A stretch of DNA of 13,505 nt from an uncultured Porphyromonas sp. Its GTDB lineage: Bacteria > Bacteroidota > Bacteroidia > Bacteroidales > Porphyromonadaceae. The stretch is taken from assembly GCF_938046015.1 (NCBI RefSeq), contig NZ_CALIXW010000021.1:1-13505 (forward strand), read 5' to 3'. Both the position numbers and the translations under genes were made by a program. Below are positions 6,637 to 13,499 of this stretch, piece by piece. The first letter of the stretch is position 1, and each line of letters begins with the position of its first letter. The notes beneath the pieces were generated by a model. It made no database searches. It saw only the letters and a list, made by a program, of their open reading frames with translations, and had not been told where the DNA came from.

Positions 6637-7305
6637 CTACTGGGCTGTGCTGTCTGTCTCCTCAGTGCGCTGGGGCGAGAGGAGCTCTAGGGCGAGCGAG
6701 AAGCTGCGTCTGTAGAAGAGCAGCAGGAGTACTACCCCGACAGAGATACAGGCGTCAGCGAAGTTGAAGATCGGGCTGAAGAAGATGAAGGGCTCCCCCG
6801 CGTGCACCGGGCTCCACTCGGGATAGGTGGTGCGGATGATGGGGAAGTAGAGCATGTCTACGACCTTGCCGTGGAGGAAGTCCCCGTAGCCAGAGCCCCA
6901 GGGTACCAGCTGCGCCACGGCGCCTCTGCTGGAGCTGAAGATCTCGCCGTAGAAGAGGCAGTCGATGATGTTGCCGAAGCCTCCGGCGATGACCAGCGAT
7001 AGGGTGAGCAAGAAGCCCAGCGAGAAGCGCTGCATCCGTATGATGCGGATGAGGTAGTATAGCCCAGCGCTCATCGCGATGATGCGGAAGAGCGTCAGTA
7101 GCAGCTTGCTCCCTATCGTGATGCCATAGGCCATGCCTTCGTTCTCCACGAAGTAGAGCTTGAACCACGAGGCGATCTCGATCATCTCGCCCTCTACCAT
7201 AGAGGTCTTGACCCAGATCTTGGAGGCCTGGTCGATGATGAGGAGTAGGAGGATGAGCCCGCTACATAGGACTAGAGCCTTGCTAGTGCCCTTGCTTGAT
7301 GTCAT
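6637..7305 (-). CDS. lspA: Lipoprotein signal peptidase (signal peptidase II)
   Basis: This 222-aa inner-membrane aspartic protease cleaves prolipoprotein signal peptides just before the lipid-modified cysteine. Conserved parts are IDQASKIWVK (24-33), YFVENEGMAYGI (51-62, the usual NxGxAF-like motif), GGFGNIIDCLFYG (108-120), GKVVDMLYFP (146-155) with catalytic D150, and FNFADACISVG (180-190) with catalytic D184. Four hydrophobic segments lie at about 9-27, 66-88, 97-117 and 181-198. It is longer than E. coli LspA (about 165 aa) because of an insertion between the two aspartates and an extra loop at 121-145, as is common in Bacteroidetes. It sits 1 bp after the dksA-like gene and 1 bp before the lipoprotein gene. 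Confidence 0.95.
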   Translation of the reverse strand: MTSSKGTSKALVLCSGLILLLLIIDQASKIWVKTSMVEGEMIEIASWFKLYFVENEGMAYGITIGSKLLLTLFRIIAMSAGLYYLIRIIRMQRFSLGFLLTLSLVIAGGFGNIIDCLFYGEIFSSSRGAVAQLVPWGSGYGDFLHGKVVDMLYFPIIRTTYPEWSPVHAGEPFIFFSPIFNFADACISVGVVLLLLFYRRSFSLALELLSPQRTEETDSTAQ

Positions 7306-7306
7306 G

Positions 7307-7690
7307 TTACTTCTTCTCGTTGAGCTTGGCCTCGATGCTCAGCGTCGCGTGGGGGACAGCACGTAGGCGCTCCTTGGGGATGAGCTTCCCCGTCTGACGG
7401 CAAACGCCGTAGGTACGGTTCTCGATGCGGCGCAGTGCGGCCTGTAGGTTATGAATGAACTTGAGCAGACGCTCGGCCATGCGCCCTGCCTCGCCCTTGG
7501 AGAGGGAGGCAGCACCTTCGTGCACGGCCTTGAACGTCGGGAGGGTGTCTGCGACGTCATTCTCAGAGGAATTAGTAGCGCTCTCACGCAGCTGCTCGTA
7601 GTCACGGATGGCCTGCTCGAGCTTGGCCTCGATGAGTTCGCGGAATTCCTGAAGTTCTTCCTCAGTGTACGCAGTCTTTTCGATACTCAT
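7307..7690 (-). CDS. DksA/TraR-family transcription factor with a reduced zinc site
   Basis: This 127-aa protein has two helices forming a coiled coil (about 10-38 and 60-92), with a tip reading ENDVADTLPTF (43-53), followed by the family's C-terminal zinc-finger region YGVCRQTGKLIPKERLRAVP (94-113). DksA-type proteins enter the secondary channel of RNA polymerase and, with ppGpp, retune initiation at rRNA and amino acid promoters. Of the four zinc cysteines (C-x2-C-x17-C-x2-C) only C97 remains; the other positions are T100, S118 and A121. The protein probably folds without zinc, which is usual for this Bacteroidetes subfamily. It lies between ileS (68-bp gap with a hairpin) and lspA (1-bp gap). 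I leave out a symbol because its function as a true DksA is not shown. Confidence 0.88.
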   Translation of the reverse strand: MSIEKTAYTEEELQEFRELIEAKLEQAIRDYEQLRESATNSSENDVADTLPTFKAVHEGAASLSKGEAGRMAERLLKFIHNLQAALRRIENRTYGVCRQTGKLIPKERLRAVPHATLSIEAKLNEKK

Positions 7691-7711
7691 AGGATAGGGG
7701 TAGTGGAGTAA

Positions 7712-7749
7712 GTCCCACCATACGGCCCCGAGAGGCTGGATGGTGGGAC
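7712..7749 (-). terminator. Intercistronic hairpin between ileS and the dksA-like gene
   Basis: GTCCCACCAT (7712-7721) and ATGGTGGGAC (7740-7749) form a perfect 10-bp stem, with a possible inner 4-bp GC stem in the loop. It starts just after the ileS stop (7759). No U-run follows on the minus strand, so complete termination is doubtful. It may be a partial terminator, a processing site or a 3' stabiliser that uncouples ileS level from downstream genes. Confidence 0.5.
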
Positions 7750-7758
7750 GAAGTACGG

Positions 7759-10700
7759 TTAATTGACTCGTTGGATAGCTATAGGTAGCTGCTTGTCGTC
7801 TAGCTCTAGCTCTGCTGTGGGCTTGAGGCTAGCGCTCTGGGTGATGCTGTCGGCCTGTACCTCCTTGGCTATGTAGGAGGCATATACAGCGAGCACACGC
7901 GTGAGCTCATCGTCCTCGGGGAGCACGATCGTGATGCGGTCGCTGACCTCGTAGCCGCTCTGCTTGCGCAGGTTCTGTATGCGGTTGATCAGCTCGCGCG
8001 CCGTGCCCTCGAGGCGAAGTTCCTCGGTGAGCGTGATGTCTAGGGCTATGGTGAGCGTCCCCTCGTTGGCTACGAGCCAGCCAGGGATGTCCTCAGAGTA
8101 GATGTCTACGTCCTCGCGCTCGATGACGACGGGCGTGTCGGCGATCGTCAGCTGGAGGGAGCCCGTACGCTCGATCGTGGAGATCTGCTCCTGGCTCAGC
8201 TCGGCGACGGTGGCCGCGATGGCCTTCATGATCTTGCCGTAGCGTGGGCCGAGGCGCTTGAAGTCAGGGCGTATCTTCTTGACCAGGACGCCGTCGCCGT
8301 CGGAGACGAACTTGAGCTCCTTGACGTTCACCTCGCTCAGGATCAGCGGTACGACGGGCTCGATGGCGAGCTTGTCCTCCTCGTTGACGATGGGGATGAG
8401 TAGGTGCTGTAGGGGCTGGCGTACCTTGATGCTGACCTTGCGGCGCAGGGCGAGCACCATCGAGCAGATGGACTGGGCGAGGGCCATGCTACGCTCCAGC
8501 GAGCTGTTGATGCAGCTGCGATCCGCTACGGGGAAGTCCGCTAGGTGTACCGAGCTCTCGGTAGCATCTGCACGGCCCGAGACGAGGTCGCGGTAGAGCT
8601 GGTCAGCGTAGAAGGGCGCGATGGGGGCCATGAGCTTGGCGACCGTCACGAGACAGCTGTAGAGCGTCTGATAGGCGGCGAGCTTGTCCGTGGTCATCTC
8701 CCCAGCCCAGAAGCGGCGGCGCGAGAGGCGCACGTACCAGTTGCTCAGCTGCTCGGATACAAAGTCGCTGATAGCACGGGCGGCACGCGTGGGCTCGTAG
8801 TCGTTGAGGTCGCCGTCTACCTCGAGGATGAGGCTGTTGAGGCTGGAGAGGATCCAGCGGTCGATCTCGGCGCGCTCGCTCAGGGCTACCTGTGGCGCCT
8901 CGGTGTCGAAGCCATCGAGGTTGGCATACAGCGCGAAGAACTGATAGGTGTTGTAGAGCGTGGCGAAGAACTTGCGGCGCACCTCGTCGATGCCCTCAAG
9001 GTCGAACTTGAGGTTGTCCCAAGGCGAGGAGTTGCTGATCATATACCAGCGCAGCGGGTCGGAGCCGTACTGCTCGATCGTCGCGAAGGGGTCGACGGCA
9101 TTGCCGAGACGCTTGCTCATCTTGTTGCCGTTCTTGTCCAGCACGAGCCCGTTGGAGATGACGGCCTTGTAGGAGTTCGTCCCCGAGACCATCGTAGCGA
9201 TGGCGTGCAGGGTGAAGAACCAACCGCGCGTCTGGTCTACGCCCTCAGCGATGAAGTCTGCGGGGAAGACGCGGCCGCTGTCCAGCAGCTCCTTGTTCTC
9301 GAAGGGATAGTGCACCTGAGCGTAGGGCATAGCACCTGAGTCGAACCACACGTCGATGAGGTCGCTCTCTCGACGCATAGGCTTGCCCGAGGGGGAGACG
9401 AGGATGATGTCGTCCACATAGGGGCGGTGGAGGTCGATCTTCTGATAGTTCTCCTCGGTGTAGACCCCAGGCTCGAAGTCCTTCCAGGGATTCTCGGCCA
9501 TGAAGCCCGCAGCTACCGCCTCCTCGATGCCGGCATAGAGCTCGGCGACGGAGGTGATGCAGCGCTCTTCCTTACCATCCTCGGTGCGCCAGATCGGGAG
9601 CGGTGTGCCCCAGTAGCGGCTACGGGAGAGGTTCCAGTCCTGGAGGTTCTCCAGCCACTTGCCGAAGCGGCCCGTACCCGTGCTCTCAGGCTTCCAATTG
9701 ATGGTCTCATTCAGGCGCATCATCTCCTCGCGGCAAGCCGTGGAGCGGATGAACCAGCTATCCAGCGGATAGTAGAGGACGGGCTTGTCCGTGCGCCAGC
9801 AGTGGGGGTAGGAGTGCACGTGCTTCTCGATGCGGAAGACCTTGCCCTGCCCCTTTAGTAGGAGGGCGATCGTGACGTCGAGCGTCTCATCGTCATCCCC
9901 CAGCGTATCGTCGTAGGCATTCTTGACGAAGCGCCCAGCGTATTCCTTATATAGATCTACGTTCACGAAGTCACGGACGAACTGCTCGTCTAGGTGCTCC
10001 AGCGGGTAGAGGCGCCCCTGCATGTCGACCATGGGGCGAATGTTGCCCTCGCGGTCCAGCACTGTGAGCCCAGCGATGCCAGCGGCCTTAGCCACCTTGC
10101 TGTCGTCGGCCCCGAAGGTGGGGGCGATGTGTACAATCCCTGTACCATCGGTCGTGCTGACGAAGTCGCCAGCGATCACGCGGAAGGCCTCACCGTCGGG
10201 ACGCATCCAGGGGAGGAGCTGCTCGTAGCGGGTGCCGACGAGCTCCTGCCCCTTGTAGCGGGCTACGATGAGGTAGGGGAGCTTCTTGTCTCCAGGCTGG
10301 TAGGCGGCTAGCGCTTCCTCTCCCTCGTGCTCGGAGGAGACGAAGCTGTGGAGCAGCTGCTCGGCGAGGACGACCGTGATGGGCTCGCCGCTGTAGGGAT
10401 TGAAGGTGCGTACGGCTACGTAGTCGATCTCGGGGCCGACGCAGAGGGCGGTATTGGAGGGCAGCGTCCAGGGCGTGGTCGTCCAGGCCATGAAGTAGGG
10501 CGCGCCGTGCCCGAGGAGCTCAGCCTTCGGGTCGAGGATGCTGAAGAGCGCCACGCAGGTCGTATCCTTGACATCGCGGTAGGCGCCTGGCTGGTTCAGC
10601 TCGTGCGAGCTAAGGCCCGTACCTGCAGCAGGGGAGTAGGGCTGTATGGTGAAGCCCTTGTAGAGGAGCCCCTTCTGATAGATCTCGCCCAGCAGCCACC

Positions 10701-11184
10701 ATAGGGTCTCGATGTAGCGGTTGTCGTAGGTGATGTAGGGGTGCTCCATGTCGACCCAGTAGCCCATCTGGCGGGTCAGCTCCTCCCACTCCTGCGTGTA
10801 CTTCATCACCTCGCGGCGGCAGGCGGCATTATATTCGTCTACGCTGATCTTCTTCCCGATGTCCTCCTTGGTGATACCGAGGGCCTTCTCTACGCCTAGC
10901 TCTACGGGCAGGCCGTGGGTATCCCAGCCCGCCTTGCGATCTACGCGATAGCCCTTCATCGTCTTGTAGCGGCAGAAGATATCCTTGATCGAGCGCGCCA
11001 TGACGTGGTGGATGCCAGGCATCCCATTAGCCGAGGGAGGTCCTTCGTAGAAGACGAAGGAAGGGGCTCCCTCACGGAGCTGGAGGCTACGGTCAAAGAG
11101 GTGCTCGTCCTGCCAACGCTGTAGCACGGACTTGTTGATTCCCGAGAGGTTGAGCCCCTCGTATTCAGGGAATTTGAAGCTCAT
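7759..11184 (-). CDS. ileS: Isoleucyl-tRNA synthetase, IleRS2-like with altered HIGH motif
   Basis: This 1141-aa class I synthetase charges tRNA-Ile. Motifs in order: GPPSANGMPGIHHVMARSIK (48-67, the HIGH region), KAGWDTHGLPVELGVEK (84-100), the CP1 editing domain with TTTPWTLPSNTAL (235-247) and DGTGIVHIAPTFGADD (346-361), WNLSRSRYWGTPLP (517-530), DVWFDSGAMP (611-620), EGVDQTRGWF (647-656) and NKMSKRLGN (687-695), then an anticodon-binding domain from about residue 760. The E. coli enzyme is 938 aa with a C-terminal zinc finger; this one is about 200 aa longer and lacks that cysteine cluster, as in IleRS2 enzymes. The signature HxGH is replaced by GIHH (57-60). It is the first gene of the operon, with a promoter at 11272-11279. 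The start MSFKFPEYEGLNLS suits the family. Confidence 0.97.
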   Translation of the reverse strand: MSFKFPEYEGLNLSGINKSVLQRWQDEHLFDRSLQLREGAPSFVFYEGPPSANGMPGIHHVMARSIKDIFCRYKTMKGYRVDRKAGWDTHGLPVELGVEKALGITKEDIGKKISVDEYNAACRREVMKYTQEWEELTRQMGYWVDMEHPYITYDNRYIETLWWLLGEIYQKGLLYKGFTIQPYSPAAGTGLSSHELNQPGAYRDVKDTTCVALFSILDPKAELLGHGAPYFMAWTTTPWTLPSNTALCVGPEIDYVAVRTFNPYSGEPITVVLAEQLLHSFVSSEHEGEEALAAYQPGDKKLPYLIVARYKGQELVGTRYEQLLPWMRPDGEAFRVIAGDFVSTTDGTGIVHIAPTFGADDSKVAKAAGIAGLTVLDREGNIRPMVDMQGRLYPLEHLDEQFVRDFVNVDLYKEYAGRFVKNAYDDTLGDDDETLDVTIALLLKGQGKVFRIEKHVHSYPHCWRTDKPVLYYPLDSWFIRSTACREEMMRLNETINWKPESTGTGRFGKWLENLQDWNLSRSRYWGTPLPIWRTEDGKEERCITSVAELYAGIEEAVAAGFMAENPWKDFEPGVYTEENYQKIDLHRPYVDDIILVSPSGKPMRRESDLIDVWFDSGAMPYAQVHYPFENKELLDSGRVFPADFIAEGVDQTRGWFFTLHAIATMVSGTNSYKAVISNGLVLDKNGNKMSKRLGNAVDPFATIEQYGSDPLRWYMISNSSPWDNLKFDLEGIDEVRRKFFATLYNTYQFFALYANLDGFDTEAPQVALSERAEIDRWILSSLNSLILEVDGDLNDYEPTRAARAISDFVSEQLSNWYVRLSRRRFWAGEMTTDKLAAYQTLYSCLVTVAKLMAPIAPFYADQLYRDLVSGRADATESSVHLADFPVADRSCINSSLERSMALAQSICSMVLALRRKVSIKVRQPLQHLLIPIVNEEDKLAIEPVVPLILSEVNVKELKFVSDGDGVLVKKIRPDFKRLGPRYGKIMKAIAATVAELSQEQISTIERTGSLQLTIADTPVVIEREDVDIYSEDIPGWLVANEGTLTIALDITLTEELRLEGTARELINRIQNLRKQSGYEVSDRITIVLPEDDELTRVLAVYASYIAKEVQADSITQSASLKPTAELELDDKQLPIAIQRVN

Positions 11185-11261
11185 ATAGCGTATCTATTCT
11201 ATTTAGGTCTAATTGTCTCAGAGGGTGCACGCACGCGGCGCTCTTGCCTCGCTCTGGTCTC

Positions 11262-11279
11262 AAAAGTGCTACAAAGATA
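11262..11279 (-). promoter_or_regulatory. Bacteroidetes-type promoter of the ileS operon (-7 box at 11272-11279)
   Basis: The reverse strand shows TATCTTTG at 11279-11272, a match to TAnnTTTG. Transcription should begin near 11266, giving an ileS leader of about 80 nt. No obvious -33 TTG is seen at standard spacing. No T-box-like element was recognised in the leader. It is the only promoter recognised for the seven genes down to waaA. Confidence 0.75.
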
Positions 11280-11501
11280 CGTTTTTAGCCTTAATCACCC
11301 TAGGGGCAGCAAGATGCGTGTAGCTAGGGCACAGCCCAATTCACGGCGGGGGAAGAGGTCCTAATTAGCCTTACAAAGGGCTACTCCAAGCTCGTGGGGG
11401 TGCTTCGGGGAAGGACTCCCCGCGGGCGGATGCTGGGAGGCCTTTCTTTAGGCTATAGTCGGAGCGCTCTGACGGGTGTCAGTCAGGAAGCTGAGGGACG
11501 G

Positions 11502-11541
11502 CAGTGAGCGCGCTGATGGACGCCCCTCAGCGCGCTCACTG
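11502..11541. repeat. 15-bp perfect inverted repeat
   Basis: CAGTGAGCGCGCTGA (11502-11516) is the exact inverse of 11527-11541, separated by TGGACGCCCC. No T-run follows on either strand, so it is not a standard intrinsic terminator. It overlaps the dispersed repeat copy and may be a palindromic intergenic element. Confidence 0.7.
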
Positions 11542-11546
11542 ATACC
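11518..11546 (+). repeat. Dispersed intergenic repeat, copy 2
   Basis: This segment matches 1002-1030 at 23 of 29 positions, counted by eye, and includes the right arm of the 15-bp inverted repeat. Copy 1 lacks an equally perfect left arm. Confidence 0.5.
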
Positions 11547-11584
11547 AGTCAGTAGCGTAGGCTCTAGGACGTCGCCGAATAGGA

Positions 11585-11620
11585 CAGGCCGCTGCCCCTC
11601 GCGTGAGGAGCAGCGGCCTG
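11585..11620 (-). terminator. Probable terminator hairpin downstream of galK
   Basis: CAGGCCGCTGC (11585-11595) pairs with GCAGCGGCCTG (11610-11620) over 11 bp. After one mismatch, CCTC/GAGG extends the stem to a GCGT loop. It lies about 28 bp past the galK stop. The sequence after the stem on the minus strand (TCCTATTC) has only a weak U content, so termination efficiency is uncertain. Confidence 0.55.
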
Positions 11621-11647
11621 CCACATTGGATATAGGTGGAGTCGCTC

Positions 11648-12793
11648 CTAGAGACGACGCGAGCCGTCGGAGATGACTACGTCGTAGAACTTAGGCGTAC
11701 GGCCGTACTTAGCTTCGTAGCGGCTCTTAGCCTCAGCGACGAAGCGGTCATAGAGCTCGTCCTTGATGAGATTGATGGTGCAGCCACCGAAGCCGCCGCC
11801 CATGACGCGCGAGCCCGTGATGCCCAGCTCCTTGGCTAGGTCGTTGAGGAAGTCCAGCTCTTCGCAGCTTACTTCATAGAGCTTGCTCATGCCGTGGTGC
11901 GTCTCGTACATCTTCTGCCCTACGGTCTCGTAGTCGCCCTTGTCGAGGGCATCGCAGACAGCCAGTACGCGGTCTACCTCGCCGATGACGTAGGAGGCAC
12001 GCTTGTAGTCCTCTTCGCTGATCTCAGCCTTCACCTCGTCGAGCATGGCGAAGGAGGCGTCACGGAGGAACTTGACCTCGGGGTGACGCTTAGCGATAGC
12101 AGCGACGGCAGCCTCGCAGCTCTCGCGGCGCTTGTTGTAGGCCGAGCTAGCGAGCTCGTGCTTGACGACGGAGTCTACGAGCAGCAGACGATAGCCCTTA
12201 GGATCGAAGGGGTGGTACTCGTACTCCATGCTCTTACAGTCGAGACGGATGAGCTTGCCTGCCTGGCCGAAGACCGAGGCAAACTGGTCCATGATGCCAC
12301 ACTTGACCCCGATGTAATTGTGCTCAGTAGCCTGGCCGATCTTGGCCAGCTCCATCTTCTCGATGCCGAGGTGGAAGAGGTCGTTCAGCGCGAAGGCGAA
12401 GGTGCTCTCCAGCGCAGCCGAAGAAGACATCCCAGCACCCAGAGGCACGTCGCCAGCAAAGACCGTGTCGAAGCCACCGATCTTGCCGCCGCGCTTCTGG
12501 ATCTCGCGGCAGACGCCGAAGATATAGCGAGCCCAGGACTGCTCAGGAGCGTCCTCCTCTCTGAGACCGAACTCTGCGCTCTCGCCCAGGTCAAGGGCAT
12601 AGGCGCGTACGCGGTCGGTGCCGTTGAGGCGGATCTCAGCGACCATGGCCTTGTCTACCGCACCGGGGAAGACGAAGGCACCGTTGTAGTCGGTGTGCTC
12701 CCCGATGAGGTTGATACGTCCAGGGGAGGTGAAGAGGATGCCAGGCTCGCCATAGAGCTCGGCGAACTTGCTGCGGATCTGTGTCGTGTCCAT
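11648..12793 (-). CDS. galK: Galactokinase
   Basis: This 381-aa GHMP-family kinase phosphorylates alpha-D-galactose at C1 with ATP, the first committed step of the Leloir pathway, in the cytoplasm. The three family motifs are present: GRINLIGEHTDYN (25-37, sugar binding), PLGAGMSSSAALE (117-129, ATP binding) and SRVMGGGFGGCTINLI (328-343). The catalytic residues R26 and D170 (in GIMDQFASVFG) are in place. The start ATG at 12793 (MDTTQIRSKFAELYG) is chosen because the family begins there; the frame is open for 44 more codons upstream, but those lie in the hairpin-containing gap and have no family resemblance. It follows a sugar transporter gene by about 100 bp, as expected for a galactose uptake and phosphorylation unit. 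Confidence 0.95.
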   Translation of the reverse strand: MDTTQIRSKFAELYGEPGILFTSPGRINLIGEHTDYNGAFVFPGAVDKAMVAEIRLNGTDRVRAYALDLGESAEFGLREEDAPEQSWARYIFGVCREIQKRGGKIGGFDTVFAGDVPLGAGMSSSAALESTFAFALNDLFHLGIEKMELAKIGQATEHNYIGVKCGIMDQFASVFGQAGKLIRLDCKSMEYEYHPFDPKGYRLLLVDSVVKHELASSAYNKRRESCEAAVAAIAKRHPEVKFLRDASFAMLDEVKAEISEEDYKRASYVIGEVDRVLAVCDALDKGDYETVGQKMYETHHGMSKLYEVSCEELDFLNDLAKELGITGSRVMGGGFGGCTINLIKDELYDRFVAEAKSRYEAKYGRTPKFYDVVISDGSRRL

Positions 12794-12831
12794 GTCTTGT
12801 GTCTGTGTATTGATATGTGTGTGTAGAGGAG

Positions 12832-12879
12832 ACTCCCCATGCTCCAGGAGCGCGTGTGGCGCCGAGGAGCATGGGGAGT
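12832..12879 (-). terminator. Intercistronic hairpin between the MFS gene and galK
   Basis: ACTCCCCATGCTCC (12832-12845) and GGAGCATGGGGAGT (12866-12879) form a 14-bp perfect stem around a 20-nt GC-rich loop. The minus-strand sequence that follows (CTCCTCTACACACACA) has no U-run. It may partly stop transcription or mark an RNA processing site. The rest of the galK leader is a CA-rich tract without a TAnnTTTG promoter, so galK seems to depend on the upstream gene's promoter. Confidence 0.5.
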
Positions 12880-12896
12880 GATGCTTAGTAGCGTGC

Positions 12897-13499
12897 TTAG
12901 GGGAGCTGCTTGACCTTGTGACCACTCAGCGCGTAGAAGAGGAGATAGGCCTCTGCCACTACGACGATGATCCAGGTCCACTGCCAGCCACCGAGGCTAT
13001 CGGCGAGGATACCCTGTGCGAAAGGTAGGATAGCACCACCGACGATACCCATCATCAGCGCGCCAGAGCCAGCCGAGGTGTACTTACCCAGCTTGTCGAT
13101 CGCCAGTGAGAAGATAGCTCCCCACATGACGGAGTGGAAGAGCCCAGCACCGACGAGGAGGTAGGGATTGTCCAGGAGCATACCTCCGAGGACGAGGAGG
13201 CCAGCGCCGCTAGCGGTGATGGTGAGCTGCTTGTTGGCGCTGATGCTGCTGAGGAAGCTACCACAGAGACGACCGACGAGCATCAGGCCCCAGTAGATTG
13301 TAGCCAGGAGGGCAGCGTCCTGGGGCTGGAAGCCGAGGCTCTGGCCATAGAGGTTGATGTTGTTCCCGACAGCGACCTCTACCCCTACGTACATGAAGAT
13401 GGCGACGACGCCGAGGGCGAGGTGGCTGAAGCTCCAGACGCTCTTCTCGAGGACTAGACCCCGACTTCTACCCCAACGTAGACTGGTCGAAACTTCTTC
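12897..13499 (-). CDS. Sugar MFS transporter (FucP/GluP-like), C-terminal half; 5' part interrupted or off-window
   Basis: The open frame ends in SGHKVKQLP and carries about six hydrophobic helices, equivalent to TM7-TM12 of a 12-helix major facilitator: LALGVVAIFMYVGVEVAVGN, then AALLATIYWGLMLVGRLCGS, an LLVLGGMLL segment, LLVGAGLFHSVMWGAIFSLA, SGALMMGIVGGAILPF and WTWIIVVVAEAYLLFY. The pattern fits the Bacteroidetes fucose/glucose/galactose permease group, and the position just ahead of galK suggests galactose or glucose uptake. The family similarity begins upstream of the first ATG (13394), at about SVWSFSHLALG, so the ATG is not the true start. An in-frame TAA at 13500-13502 blocks the frame, and no start codon lies between. 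The N-terminal half must be in another frame, beyond the window, or lost. Substrate is inferred. Confidence 0.8.
   Translation of the reverse strand, partial: EEVSTSLRWGRSRGLVLEKSVWSFSHLALGVVAIFMYVGVEVAVGNNINLYGQSLGFQPQDAALLATIYWGLMLVGRLCGSFLSSISANKQLTITASGAGLLVLGGMLLDNPYLLVGAGLFHSVMWGAIFSLAIDKLGKYTSAGSGALMMGIVGGAILPFAQGILADSLGGWQWTWIIVVVAEAYLLFYALSGHKVKQLP

Larger units (their letters stand above)
11280..11647. other. Gene-free intergenic region with palindromes
   Basis: About 370 bp separate the ileS promoter from the galK stop. I see no convincing coding frame; a 66-codon plus-strand frame at 11476-11676 runs through the palindromes and into galK. The region holds the strong inverted repeat at 11502-11541, the repeat copy at 11518-11546, and the hairpin behind galK at 11585-11620. 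Confidence 0.55.

Noticed and set aside
8545..9339. 264-codon plus-strand open frame
   Set aside because: It is antisense to ileS and reads as a shadow of its codons.
11894..12826. 310-codon plus-strand open frame
   Set aside because: It lies antisense to galK, whose three GHMP motifs are clear, and its own translation (rich in L, V, A, D, E with no domain) is the complement of a GC-rich gene.
12794..12925. 44-codon N-terminal extension of galK
   Set aside because: It runs through the 14-bp hairpin and over the end of the MFS gene; galactokinase begins at the ATG at 12793.
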